A stretch of DNA of 64,000 bases. Origin: Cervus elaphus. Its lineage: Eukaryota; Chordata; Mammalia; Artiodactyla; Cervidae. The stretch covers positions 67,966,052 through 68,030,051 of the forward strand of contig NC_057815.1 of NCBI RefSeq assembly GCF_910594005.1. The letters are read 5' to 3'. The notes under the pieces were generated by a model. That model worked only from the letters and a program-made list of their open reading frames with translations. It was not told the DNA's origin and made no database searches. Of the stretch, positions 57,001 to 64,000 are shown piece by piece; positions within the stretch are counted from its first letter, which is position 1; the number at the start of each line of letters is the position of its first letter. Position numbers and translations under genes: made by a program.

Positions 57001-57100
57001 TAAGTTTTTTGACCACAGCGGGACTCTGGTCATGGACGCATATGAGCCTGAGATATCTAGACTCCACGACAGTCTTGCCACAGAAAGAAAAATAAAATAG
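35910..57100 (+). CDS. SPCS2: SPCS2, signal peptidase complex subunit 2 (complete, 5 exons)
   Basis: Spliced CDS join(35910..36023, 48496..48579, 49460..49620, 51318..51452, 56914..57100) is 681 nt, 226 residues plus stop, the length I know for mammalian SPCS2. The protein is an accessory subunit of the ER signal peptidase complex (with SPCS1, SPCS3 and a SEC11 catalytic subunit), which removes signal peptides during translocation. Seen: a Gly/Ser/Ala-rich N-terminus (1-34), a conserved WKIDDKPVKIDKWDG block (39-53), two hydrophobic spans (about 86-103 and 113-131) joined by a short loop with HPFPESKP, and a charged C-terminal domain (132-226) ending ERKIK. Family knowledge puts both ends in the cytosol. 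The start is the ATG in a strong Kozak context (A at -3, G at +4) and matches the family's MAAAA start. All junctions keep frame; intron 3 is AT-AC. It shares a CpG promoter head-to-head with XRRA1, and broad housekeeping expression is inferred. Confidence 0.97.
36850..36990 (+). repeat. MIR SINE
   Basis: GGTCCTAGTACTGCTTCTGC, TTATTTCCTTATCTGTAAAA and TGAATGTATCCTAAGGTTTC follow MIR. In SPCS2 intron 1. Confidence 0.7.
37199..37424 (+). mobile_element. Bov-tA SINE with internal duplication
   Basis: Head GGCTTCCCTGGTGGCTCAG, then TAAAGAATCTGCC twice in a row (near 37221 and 37243), then the usual body to GGCTACAGTCCATGGGGT. The duplicated unit is about 22 bases in the tRNA-like part. Confidence 0.92.
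37434..37655 (+). mobile_element. Bov-tA SINE (diverged)
   Basis: GGGCTTCCAAGGTGGCACAG...TTCAATCCCTGGGTCAGG...CTACAATCCATGGGGTCAC. It lies 10 bases after another Bov-tA in the same orientation and carries an extra ATGGGGTTTCCTGCTAAATC. Confidence 0.88.
39495..39917 (+). repeat. Two-copy local tandem duplication split by a SINE
   Basis: Copy 1 (39495-39530 plus 39746-39814) and copy 2 (39817-39917) share TTGGCTNTTNAAATTGNC, ATGTGGTATTAAA and CTGTCTCCTGGCTG, with a period near 102 bases. The Bov-tA at 39533-39740 splits copy 1. Confidence 0.75.
39533..39740 (+). mobile_element. Bov-tA SINE
   Basis: GGGCTTCTATGGTAGCTCAG...GAGTGACTGACAC. TTAAAGCA on both sides (39523-39530, 39746-39753) is the likely duplication. 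Confidence 0.92.
39955..40146 (+). repeat. MIR SINE
   Basis: GGTTCTGGTGCCAGGCTGGC, TGCTCTGCCACTTATCAG and CAGTTTCCTCATCTGTAAAG follow MIR. Confidence 0.85.
40237..40412 (-). mobile_element. MER5-like hAT DNA transposon fragment
   Basis: AAAAATACAAACTTCTGGAC, CTCATCCCAGAACCAAATCA and TTCTCTGGAGGTGGGGCCTG follow MER5A. Orientation is uncertain. Confidence 0.6.
40545..40700 (-). repeat. MIR SINE (antisense)
   Basis: CCTCCTCATTTTAGAGACAT, AATTTATCCAAGACCACACA and CCAGAACCTGGCTGCCCAGC follow reverse MIR. Confidence 0.75.
41000..41905 (+). mobile_element. Old L1 ORF2 end and 3' UTR
   Basis: GAGAATGCAAATCAAAACTG, CATTATTCACAATAGCTAAA, GGAGTATTCTCTGGCCATAA and GGTTGCCAAGGCTGGGAGTG occur in L1 order. 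Decayed, no intact frame. Confidence 0.85.
42823..42857 (-). pseudogene. tRNA-Ser(CGA) 5' half, tailless retropseudogene
   Basis: On the minus strand 35 bases match tRNA-Ser-CGA from position 1 (GTCACGGTGGCC) through the D arm (GAGTGGTTAAGG) to the anticodon (TTGGACTCG). From memory there is one difference (GGT for GGC near position 25). The copy stops inside the anticodon; the next base could supply the final A. It is flanked by identical 16-base repeats, 42807-42822 and 42862-42877 (TTTTTTTTCTTATTTT). It lacks the 3' half and box B, so it cannot be a working tRNA. It fits the described class of tailless retropseudogenes. Confidence 0.85.
43070..43520 (+). repeat. L2 LINE fragment
   Basis: GACTTTTTAAAAAAACACAA, AATAAAGTCTCAAGTCCCTT and AGGTCATCTAGGATATGCTC follow L2. 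The 42040-42630 stretch before it may be a further L2 piece. Confidence 0.6.
44368..44690 (+). repeat. Old interspersed repeat, class not assigned
   Basis: TTTGAGGCTGGGAAGTCTGA, GTATCCTCACATAGTGGAAA, CCTCATGACCTAATTACTTC and ATTTCAATATATGAATTTGG are familiar mammalian repeat phrases. I do not assign the family. Confidence 0.6.
44700..47600. other. SPCS2 intron 1, no recognised element
   Basis: I see no exon, RNA gene or named repeat. Minus frames at 45535-45874 have no recognised family. Confidence 0.4.
47640..47870 (-). repeat. L1 fragment (antisense)
   Basis: AAATGTGCTGCAGTGAATAA, TTCCCAGAAGTGGGAAGTTG and GTGTTACACCATTTTGAACT are L1 phrases in reverse. Confidence 0.6.
48496..48579 (+). 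CDS. SPCS2: SPCS2 coding exon 2
   Basis: 28 codons (residues 39-66), WKIDDKPVK...DDSAKK. Acceptor TTTTACAG|TGG, donor AAAAAG|GTACTT, both phase 0. This is the conserved soluble segment before the first membrane span. It follows a 12.5 kb intron 1. Confidence 0.96.
49114..49380 (+). mobile_element. Bov-A2 SINE with target-site duplication
   Basis: Complete dimer, ending CTTAGCAG. CATCATGGAAA flanks both ends (49103-49113 and 49381-49391). It lies about 80 bases before SPCS2 exon 3. Confidence 0.95.
49460..49620 (+). CDS. SPCS2: SPCS2 coding exon 3 (first membrane span; ends at a U12 donor)
   Basis: Residues 67-119 plus two bases of codon 120. It begins VLLEKYKYVENFGLIDGR and holds the first hydrophobic span (about 86-103), the loop and the start of the second span. 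The acceptor is CTCACTAG|GTA. It ends at ...GTTATATC|ATATCCTTT, a minor-class donor; no GT donor here restores the family sequence. Read-through adds PLSSG... and stops at 49676-49678. Confidence 0.95.
49689..49904 (-). mobile_element. Bov-tA SINE in the U12 intron
   Basis: Antisense: GTTAAGTCGCTCAGTCGTG...GATACTTTACCATCTGAGCC...CAGGGAAG. It starts about 70 bases after the U12 donor. Confidence 0.93.
50090..50178 (-). mobile_element. BovB 3' tail fragment
   Basis: CTCCTGGAGTTTGCTCAGAC, GATGCCATCCAGCCATCTCA: part of the BovB tail in antisense. Confidence 0.8.
50480..50700 (-). repeat. MIR SINE (antisense)
   Basis: GAGTACCATTATAAATGTCT, TAATTGCCATTTTAGAGGCA and AATTCAAATTTAGGACTGCT resemble reverse MIR, diverged. 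Confidence 0.55.
51318..51452 (+). CDS. SPCS2: SPCS2 coding exon 4 (second membrane span; starts after a U12 CAC acceptor)
   Basis: One base of codon 120 (Ser), codons 121-164 and two bases of Arg165. It begins YFVMMGILTIYTSYKEKS and ends DDIWQLSSSLK+R. The acceptor is ...TATCTGCAC|CTATTTTGTG, ending AC not AG. The donor is AAGAG|GTATGA, phase 2. Confidence 0.95.
52083..52330 (+). mobile_element. Tigger-type DNA transposon (MER8-like)
   Basis: AGTTGACTTTTGAACAACAG, TTTGAACTGCATGGATCCAC and GTTGAATCCACAGATTTCGA run to TTGTTGTTCAGCTGTAC, with inverted ends. Confidence 0.75.
52335..52530 (-). repeat. MIR SINE (antisense)
   Basis: TGAGCATTTACTATGTATTG, TCATTTAAACCTTAGAACAA and GAACTCACGCTCTCAGTCAC follow reverse MIR. 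Confidence 0.75.
52830..53490 (-). mobile_element. L1 3' UTR fragment (antisense)
   Basis: GATATTTCATACAGATGGAA, TCTTTCACTTAGCATAATAT, GTGCCAAATAATATTCCATT and AATTGCTGGGTCATATGGTA are standard L1 phrases in reverse. Confidence 0.85.
53900..55636 (+). repeat. Long L2 LINE fragment
   Basis: TTACTGCAATAATGTCCTAA, CAGAATGATCCTTTTAAAAC, CTCAGGGCCTTTGCATTTAC, TGCCTGGAATACACTTTTTC and AGTAAATATTTGTTGAATTA follow L2 in order to its 3' end. Long (about 1.7 kb) for so old an element. In SPCS2 intron 4. Confidence 0.75.
55640..56880. other. SPCS2 intron 4, right part, no recognised element
   Basis: Only T-runs (near 55843 and 56768). No exon or named repeat is seen. Confidence 0.4.
56914..57100 (+). 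CDS. SPCS2: SPCS2 coding exon 5 and stop
   Basis: Completes Arg165 and encodes residues 166-226, FDDKYTLKLTFISGRTKQ...SLATERKIK, then TAG at 57098-57100. Acceptor TTTGCTTAG|GTTCGATG. This is the cytosolic C-terminal domain. The 3' UTR follows directly. Confidence 0.96.
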
Positions 57101-57812
57101 CTGCTTCTAAAAGCTGCCATCTTTTGGCTGGATCTTGCCGAATTAAGGGGTGAGGGAGAAAGAAACAGAGAACTTAATATGGATAAAGTAAGCAATGTTA
57201 AAAATGTCCCTGTTTTGTCTTGAAATTTTAGTGCATTCTGGATAAATAGAAACTTCTAGCTCAGATATGAGAAGTTGTAGCTCTGATATCTAGCTATAGC
57301 CTCTTTGGTCTGCTGATTGCATTGTTTTGATTTGCTTTTCTGGAAAAGCATTTTTGCTAAAAGCCGTACAGACTTCCTCCTTCATACCTAGCAGTACTTT
57401 ATATAGTATAGCTTTGTGCCATGCAGCATTTGAAGACTCAGTTTTTAAAATTGTTAACCTGTTGCTGACCTTTTTATGTTAATTCCTGTTTCAACTGCTG
57501 TTTCCCTTAATTTCCCCTAATTCATACAGCTTCTTGTGTATGACAGTTTCCCTTCACACACCATTTTTGTGGGTGTGTGTATATCTGACGTGGGGAGAAT
57601 TGGGGGGAAAAACATAGCTTTTTAATTTGTTTAAGAGAGACTTTCTGCCTGTTATGTTTTGTGCTTTTAACCAATTAAAGAAGCCAATGGCATTTTTAGT
57701 TTTATGTTGTCTATATCTTCCACTGGTATATCCCTGTTGATTTGTTTGTGCCCTTTACTAACTGCCATTTTCTAAAATTTTTTTCAATAAAAGGAAAGAA
57801 GATCTGAAAAAT
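57101..57812 (+). other. SPCS2: SPCS2 3' UTR (proximal form)
   Basis: AT-rich, repeat-poor sequence runs from the stop codon to a few bases past the AATAAA at 57786. An ATTAAA also occurs near 57674. The exact cleavage site is inferred. A longer 3' UTR reaching another AATAAA is possible. Confidence 0.7.
57786..57791 (+). promoter_or_regulatory. Polyadenylation signal AATAAA (probable SPCS2 proximal)
   Basis: Canonical hexamer 686 bases after the SPCS2 stop, in the sequence CAATAAAAGG. The placement fits a short 3' UTR. Another AATAAA at 60434-60439 is a candidate distal site. Confidence 0.65.
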
Positions 57813-57939
57813 GGAGTCATAGTCTTGATGGAAGGAACAGAGCAGTACATGTTGATGGTGTTACTACTATAGGTTTCCTTTGTTTCTGTTTAGTCAGAGG
57901 CCCCTGAGAACCTGTAGGTGAGGAACTGCTTGCTTTCCA

Positions 57940-58170
57940 GTGATGACAGTAATGACACTCAGTACTTACTTTGCTGTGCTGGGTAGTGTTCCAAGTTCTT
58001 TATGTGTATTAACTCACTAGTGCTCCCAGCTGCTCTAAGAAAGTCCTGTTATTATCCCCATTTTATAGGTGAGGAAACTGAGACACAAAAATTGGTTAAT
58101 TTGTGTCCACACAGCTAACAATAGAGTTGGGATTTAAACCTGTTGTGTCTGGCTCCAGAGTTGTGAGCAG
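57940..58170 (-). repeat. MIR SINE (antisense)
   Basis: AATGACACTCAGTACTTACT, CCCCATTTTATAGGTGAGGA, AACTGAGACACAAAAATTGG and GGGATTTAAACCTGTTGTG follow reverse MIR. Confidence 0.9.
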
Positions 58171-59646
58171 CATCGTTTCTAGTATTTTCCCACTAGGGTT
58201 CGAGAAGAACTGGGAGTTGCCCAGATCCTGTGACCTATAGGAATATTGTGCTCACCTTGTAAGTACAGTTCCCGCTGAGCCCAGTACCTAATACTATAAT
58301 CAGTTTATAAGAAACCCCAGTTATCACATCTTCCTCTTTGACTTGGGAAAGTTGCCCTATTTAGCATCACACAGTAGAAGATTGTGGGTGTCACTAGATA
58401 GGAAGTTGAAGTCTTGAATTCTGTATTTCCATGAACCTTGGGTAGGCCTTGTAGTTCTCTCCTAGTTTCTTCTCCCCACCCCCCAAGTGGTAATTCTGTT
58501 CTGTCAGCCACTTGAAGCTTTTGGAAGTGTAATCAGATAATCATTATAATGAAGGAGTTACTGTTAAACAAGGAATAACCCTCTCCATGACAATTCCTAG
58601 GAATTCTTTCATACCAGCTATACCATTTTCTTTACATACATGAACATGTATTTTCTTTTTTTTTTTTTTTTTTCACAAAAATTGAATTACTTTGTGTTTT
58701 TTTTTAACTTGGTATTTCTTAAGTACTTTCCCTGTCAGTATACATAGGTCAAATGCATTTTTAATAGTTGCATAATATTCCGTGATAGAAATGCTTTTGA
58801 TTTAACTGTGATATTTCCTTATTAATTGGTATGTTTATTTTCTTCTGGTTTTTCATTATCCCAAGGGAGAAGTCAATTTGGGAGAAGGGGAGAAAAAGAG
58901 ATATCCTTGAGTGATAGACAAGAGACCTGGGTTTTCAGCTGTATTTTAATTTGTGGCCTTGGGCAAATCTCATTTCTTCTCTAGGACTAAAAAAACCTTT
59001 CATAAGAGCTTTCAGACAGTGTACCCTTTGAGATTATGAAGATTCCTTACTGCCTAGAGATGGCTATATATAAAACATTTTTTATTTCAAAGAATATGAA
59101 TGCTATTATCCCTTAAATCCCTACTTTGAGATTTCTTAGGCTGTGTGGATGTCTTAAGGTGTTCCGTTGACTCCAGTAACCAGTTAAGGCAGTATTGATT
59201 TAATAAAGAAATGGGTTATCAGCCTAGCCATGCATCCTGCATACACCCCTACCCATCATCTACCCTGTTGTGGTATTCTAGGATAAGACTGCTAAGGACA
59301 TTAGTTATAAAACACAATAAAAATCGTAAGCAACAACAACAACAAAAAAAAGACTGCTAAGGAGAGTGGGGAGACAGCTGTGTTTTTCATTATTTGCAAA
59401 TTTGAGCTGCTAACATGTATTTGACAATTGGTGCTTCATATATTTTTAGAAACAATCTTTTTGCTTCAGAACAGCCGCGAAAGTTCCTTGTACTACCCAC
59501 AGTTGTATTTTTCTCTGGGTCCAAGTTCCTACTCAATTTAGAGCTTTCTAACACCAACTCTCTTATCACCACCCCTGACTTCCCTTGACCTAAACCTTAT
59601 CCCCCTGATGAAAGTTATAATATCTGGGGACGCTTCTACTAATAAT

Positions 59647-59852
59647 GAAAAGTGAAAGTCACTCACTTTCCGTGAGTGTCATGTCCGACTCTTGCGACCC
59701 CATAGACTATACAGTCCATGGAATTCTCCAGGCCAAAATAGTGGAGTGGGTAGCAGTTCCCTTCTCCAGGGAATCTTCCCGACCCAGGGAACAAACCCAG
59801 GTCTCCCACATTGCAGGCAGATTCTTTACCAGCTAAGCCACCAGGGAAGCCC
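59647..59852 (-). mobile_element. Bov-tA SINE
   Basis: Antisense: CCATGGAATTCTCCAGGCC...GATTCTTTACCAGCTAAGCC...GGGAAGCCC. Its 3' end region carries a small perfect stem, CACTCAC/GTGAGTG, near 59660. Confidence 0.92.
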
Positions 59853-59853
59853 A

Positions 59854-59966
59854 GGAATACTGGAGTGGGTAGCCTATCCTTTTTCCAGCAGATCTTCCTG
59901 ACCCAGGAATTGAACCTGGTTCTCCTGTATTGCAGGTGGCTTTGCCAGCTGAGCTACCAGGGAAGC
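59854..59966 (-). mobile_element. Partial Bov-tA (second head in tandem)
   Basis: AGGAATACTGGAGTGGGTAG...GAATTGAACCTGGTTCTCC...GCTGAGCTACCAGGGAAGC starts one base after the previous copy in the same orientation. Confidence 0.85.
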
Positions 59967-59999
59967 TCTGTTAATAATATCACAATGTTTTTTATAAAA

Positions 60000-61488
60000 T
60001 GTGCCCTGTCCCGACAGACAGCCTCTAATGTTATTACTTAACAATCCAGCCTGAAAGTACGTTTGCTCAGGTGACTCCTCTCCTGTCCACAGATACTTCA
60101 AGAATTAACCTTTTTTTTTTAATGCCATGGAACTTTTATGACAGTCTGGTGTTCTCTGTGGCCCCCTTCTCAGAATGTTTTGAATATACTATTGCCTGCT
60201 AATGAATATTGGGGAGGTGGTTGTAGGCTCCTACTACTGGGAAGTAGGTTTAAAGACAGTTGCTCAGAAGGTGTGCTGGTTGGTGCTCACTTTCCTCTGA
60301 GCAGGAGGATTTCATGACACAACCTACTGCACATGTAGGCCACCCATCTAGGCCTACCTGTGTCAGTTTTGTTGGGGAAGGGGAATGGGGAATTAGCACA
60401 AACCTACTCATTGCTGTTTGCTGCATTATAAGTAATAAAGTTCTTTGTCTCTGATCCAGAAGTCTCGTGTCATCTGCCAGTCTTCATGAAAAAGGTAGGT
60501 TAACTTGTTTGCAAGGAGGATAAAATTTGAAACCCTTCATGGGCTACTGTTGATAGTTTCGTAACAAGGATGGGTTCCTGACAGACAAGGCTTTCCAGAA
60601 GAGGAAGGTCATGGGCCAGGTGATAGGAGAGGATAACCTGGGGCCTGGTAGCAACTGCTGCCGTGTGAGGAGGGGAGTAAGGGCTTCTAGTTTTCCTACA
60701 TGTTAATGAATGTTTTGAGGCTAAGCAACAAGAGGTGAGATTGAAATATACTGTCCGACTCGTTGTAGCTCAATTCTCAGAGCAGGAGAATGAGAGGATG
60801 TTTTGACAATGAGGCAAGCAAGTCTGTGGCCCTAGTTGAAGGCAGTATGGCTGACTGATGAGTAATGGCTTCCCCAAAGCTGAAATAAGTAGTGTCAGAA
60901 ATAAGGATATAAAGCTTTTTAAGTGGACCAAAAATATTCAGTACTAAGATTTGTTGAGTCCAGGCAGGTAACCACTGAAGCAAAAGTACGTTCATGACCC
61001 AATCCCTCTCACTCCCTCTCTTGCCTTAAGGAAAGACTTTTGTGTATGCTGGGGGATCTTTGAGGAGGAGAAGGATTCCGTTTTTATAGCTCTGTTGAAT
61101 ATAAATATCTAAGTCACCATCCAACTTCGCCCCATGGGAACAGGGAGCCCTGGGTGCAAAATGGTCAGAAGTGCCAATAAACTGGGGGGGAGATCCACAG
61201 TGATGCACAGTGGGGCACACAACCAAACCAGCAGTCCCTGAACTGCAGATGCTTGTTGGCGCCAAGAGGTAGACAAGGGGAGAGGCGGCACGGACCACGG
61301 AGCAGGAGTCAGGAGAAAAGGCCTTGTCACTGACCCATTTGAACACTAGGTTAGCCTCTCCCATGCTCCTGGCTGGGAGAAAGCATAGTCTCTTGGTTGG
61401 CTGTGACCTGTAATATACCTATTTTAAACTACATGGTTTGGGTTCCTGTGATGGGAGGAAAGTACCAGAATTCAACTGGTGAGGTTTG
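60000..61488. other. Intergenic, no recognised gene
   Basis: No NEU3-like or other exon seen. The minus frame at 61026-61364 (112 codons) has no recognised domain. Confidence 0.4.
60434..60439 (+). promoter_or_regulatory. Candidate distal polyadenylation signal
   Basis: AATAAAG, followed within 25 bases by a T/GT-rich stretch (TTCTTTGTCTCTG). It could end a long SPCS2 3' UTR, but SINEs lie between, so it may be chance. Confidence 0.25.
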
Positions 61489-61490
61489 GG

Positions 61491-61706
61491 ACTTCACAGA
61501 TGGTGCTAGTGGCAAAGAACCTGCCAGCCAATGCAGGAGATGAAAGAGACGCGGGTTCTGTTCTTGGGTCGGGAAGATCATCTGGAGGAGGGAATGACAA
61601 CGCACTCCAGTATTCTTGCCTGGAAAATTCCATGGACAGAGGAACCAAGTGGGCTAGAGTCATAGGGTTGCAAAGAGTCAGACATGACTGAAGTGACTTA
61701 GCACGT
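61491..61706 (+). mobile_element. Bov-tA SINE (diverged)
   Basis: GACTTCACAGATGGTGCTAG...GGGTCGGGAAGATCATCTGG...TCAGACATGACTGAAGTG. Confidence 0.88.
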
Positions 61707-61709
61707 ATC

Positions 61710-62995
61710 CGCTGACAGGTTTGGACACAGTTTGCAGTGGGAAGGGCAAATTAAAATGAGCTGTAGGGGGAGCCTCTAAACAGATTCAATGTACTAACAT
61801 TTTATCAATTTTGCATCAAAGTGTTATTGAGATCAAATGTACCTTTGACTGAACTGTGAATGCTCTTGAGTCCCCCATTCTAGGACTACCGCTACATAGA
61901 GGGAAGTAACCCCTGTCTCCTCTTGGGTAGTACAGACTCCTGAGAGGAAAGAAATGAAAACCACAGTTTTAGTTGAAAACTTGGTGACAGCTGGAGTACT
62001 CAGGCCATTTCCCAGTATGATAGTATACTTTTCAGGTGCCAAGTACATCTTTTTAAAAAGGTGGATAACTGTTAGGCTACTACAGAGCTATTGCTGAAAC
62101 TCTGACCCATGGAAGCCTCTTAACTCTGGCCTAAGAGTCCATTTGGGGCCTTATTAACTCAGACATGACAACTAACAAAAGGAGCCCAGCAGTCCCCTAG
62201 CCAAGAGGAAATGGCATGTTCTGGGATGCAGCCAGCCCCACCACATCTTAGTCTTACGTGAAAAGGGAACAGCTACTCCTTCAGAGGAAAGGTATTCCCC
62301 AACTGGCTGCCTGAAGCAAAGCCACTAACTCATTGGGCCCTTGATGGGAACCAGTGGTATGAGTTCCATTCCAGAAGCAGAAGACTTACCTAGCTTGAAA
62401 GCAGTCAGGCAAAGACAGTGAATTCTTCCTTTCCTTGACTTCTGTTCTATTCAGGCCTCAAACAGATTGGATAAGACCTACCTACACTGGAGAGGGAAGT
62501 CTGCTTTATTGACTCAAATAGAAATCTCATCCAGAAACACCCTCAACATACCTGGAATAATGTCTAACTAAATATCTGGGGACTGTCCCAGTTAAGTTGA
62601 CACAAAGTATCTGTCCAAGGCAAGTTGACCTTACAATTAACTATTCTAGCAGCTTACTGAGTAATGATAAGAATGAGAGGGGTTAAAAATTGTTGTATAG
62701 GTTTATTTTGAAATTTTAGTATATGCTGTGACTATGGCTGGGCATGTTTTCTTTGTCCAAATAGCATTTACAGGCCAACCTGGTTGCCACATCCTCTCGG
62801 TGCCAGCTTAAGTGAAAGGAGGCCTAGAGTATTCACATTTAATTCTGATTCAGCCACCCGGATTCTATGTTCGTTTGACATAGTCCTAGATCATGACATT
62901 TGGAAAAGAGTCACCCTTGGAGCCTTCCTCTAAAAGGAAGATGGCCTAGTACAACTACCTCAAACTGTTACAGTTTCCTTAAATCCCACTAACTG
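61710..62995. other. Intergenic, nothing recognised
   Basis: I see no exon, RNA gene or named repeat. Confidence 0.4.
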
Positions 62996-63009
62996 CTGGG
63001 TTTGCTATC

Positions 63010-64000
63010 ATCGAAAAAGCAAGAGAGTTCCAGAAAAACATCTACTTCTGCTTTATTGGCTATGCCAAAGCCTTTGTTTGGATCACAACAAACTGTGGAA
63101 AATTCTTCAAGAGATGGGAATACCAGAACACCTGACCTGCCTCCTGAGAAATCTGCGTGTAGGTCAAGAAGCAACAGTTAGAACTGGACATGGAATAACA
63201 AGACTGGTTCCAAATCAGGAAAGGAGCTGTATATTGTCAAGGCTGTATATTGTCACCCTCCTTATTTAATTTATATGCAGAGTACGTCATGAGAAATGCT
63301 GGGCTGGATGAAGCACAAGCTGGAATCAAGATGGCCAGGAGACATATCAATAACTTCAGATATGTAGATGACACCACCCTTATGGCAGAAAGTAAAGAAG
63401 AACTAAAGAACCTCTTAATGAAAGTGAAAGAGGAGTGTGAAAAATTTGACTTAAACCTCAACATTCAGAAAACTAAGATCATGGCATCTGGTCCCATCAC
63501 TTCGTGGCAAATAAATGGGGAAACAATGGAAACAGTGACAGACTTTATTTTGGGGGGACGCCAAAATCACTGCAGATGGTGACTGCAGCCATGAAATTAA
63601 AAGACACTTTGCTCCTTGGAAGAAAGGTTATGACCGACCTAGACAGCATGTTAAAAAGCAGAGACATTATTTTGCCAACAAAGGTCCATCTAGTCAAAGC
63701 TTTGGTTTTTCCAGTAGTCATGTATGAATGTGAGAGTTGGACTGTAAAGAAAGCTGAGTGCTGAAGGATTGATGCTTTTGAACTGTGGTGTTGGAGAAGA
63801 CTCTTGAGAGTCCCTTGGACAGCAAGGAGATCCAACCAGTCGATTATAAAGGAAATTAGTCCTGAATATACATTGGAAGGACTAATGCTGAAGCTGAAAC
63901 TCCAATACTTTGGCCATCTGATGCGAAGAACTGATTCATCTGAAAAGACCCTGATACTGAGAAAGATTGAAGATGGGAGGAGAAGGGGACAACAGAGGAT
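63010..64000 (+). mobile_element. BovB LINE fragment, cut by the window end
   Basis: AAAAAGCAAGAGAGTTCCAG at the start, DHNKLWKILQEMGIPEHLTC, then FRYVDDTTLMAES at the catalytic box (63250-63582), a frameshift, and the C-terminal domain (about 63504-63764) running off the edge. A duplicated CTGTATATTGTCAAGG / CTGTATATTGTCACC lies near 63228-63255. Dead copy. Confidence 0.92.

Noticed and set aside
61026..61364. 112-codon minus frame in intergenic sequence
   Set aside because: No recognised domain, splice context or similarity that I know, and it overlaps another chance frame.
60000..64000. NEU3 5' exon downstream of SPCS2
   Set aside because: Expected by synteny, but I see no CpG island and no sialidase coding sequence before the window ends.
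1..64000. CRISPR arrays, bacterial operons, phage or insertion sequences
   Set aside because: None is seen. The repeats are mammalian SINEs, LINEs, LTRs and DNA transposons, and the genes have introns.

Overview
This is ruminant (bovid) nuclear DNA. The evidence is the repeat content: BovB (RTE-type) LINE copies, Bov-A2 dimer SINEs, tRNA-Glu-headed Bov-tA SINEs and ruminant L1 3' ends, on a background of older mammalian repeats (MIR, L2, hAT and Tigger DNA transposons). I cannot tell cattle from sheep, goat or another bovid by reading alone. The window holds parts of two divergently transcribed host genes and nothing prokaryotic. Nearly all of the longer open frames are repeat-derived or chance.

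Region 1 (about 1-35.5 kb) is XRRA1 on the minus strand, incomplete. Six consecutive coding exons can be read: 26065-26158 (with the start codon), 19941-20122, 16021-16092, 14692-14764, 11320-11417 and 4727-4860. Together they give 217 codons plus two bases, in one uninterrupted frame, covering the N-terminus and the first leucine-rich repeats. The rest of the gene should lie to the left of base 1. The 5' untranslated first exon must lie near 35.5-35.8 kb, but I cannot fix its ends. The introns hold a decayed retroviral pol fragment, an LTR remnant, three BovB fragments, many SINEs and old L1/L2/MIR pieces.

Region 2 (about 35.5-36.2 kb) is a CpG-rich bidirectional promoter between the two genes. 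It has a ZNF143-like element, an ETS-type site, a CCAAT box and a YY1-like site over the SPCS2 start codon.

Region 3 (35910-57.8 kb) is SPCS2 on the plus strand, complete. Five coding exons (35910-36023, 48496-48579, 49460-49620, 51318-51452, 56914-57100) give a 226-residue subunit of the ER signal peptidase complex. Intron 3 is a minor-spliceosome (U12-type) AT-AC intron: it starts ATATCCTTT, ends CAC and has a CCTTAAC branch site 12 bases before the exon. Any GT-AG gene model would get this exon wrong.

Region 4 (57.8-64 kb) is downstream intergenic sequence with SINEs, a MIR and a BovB fragment cut by the window edge. I saw no NEU3 exon, the expected next gene.

The two most unusual items are the AT-AC intron of SPCS2 and a 35-base copy of a tRNA-Ser(CGA) 5' half, truncated in the anticodon and flanked by 16-base direct repeats, in SPCS2 intron 1. 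I found no evidence of a wholly new biological system.
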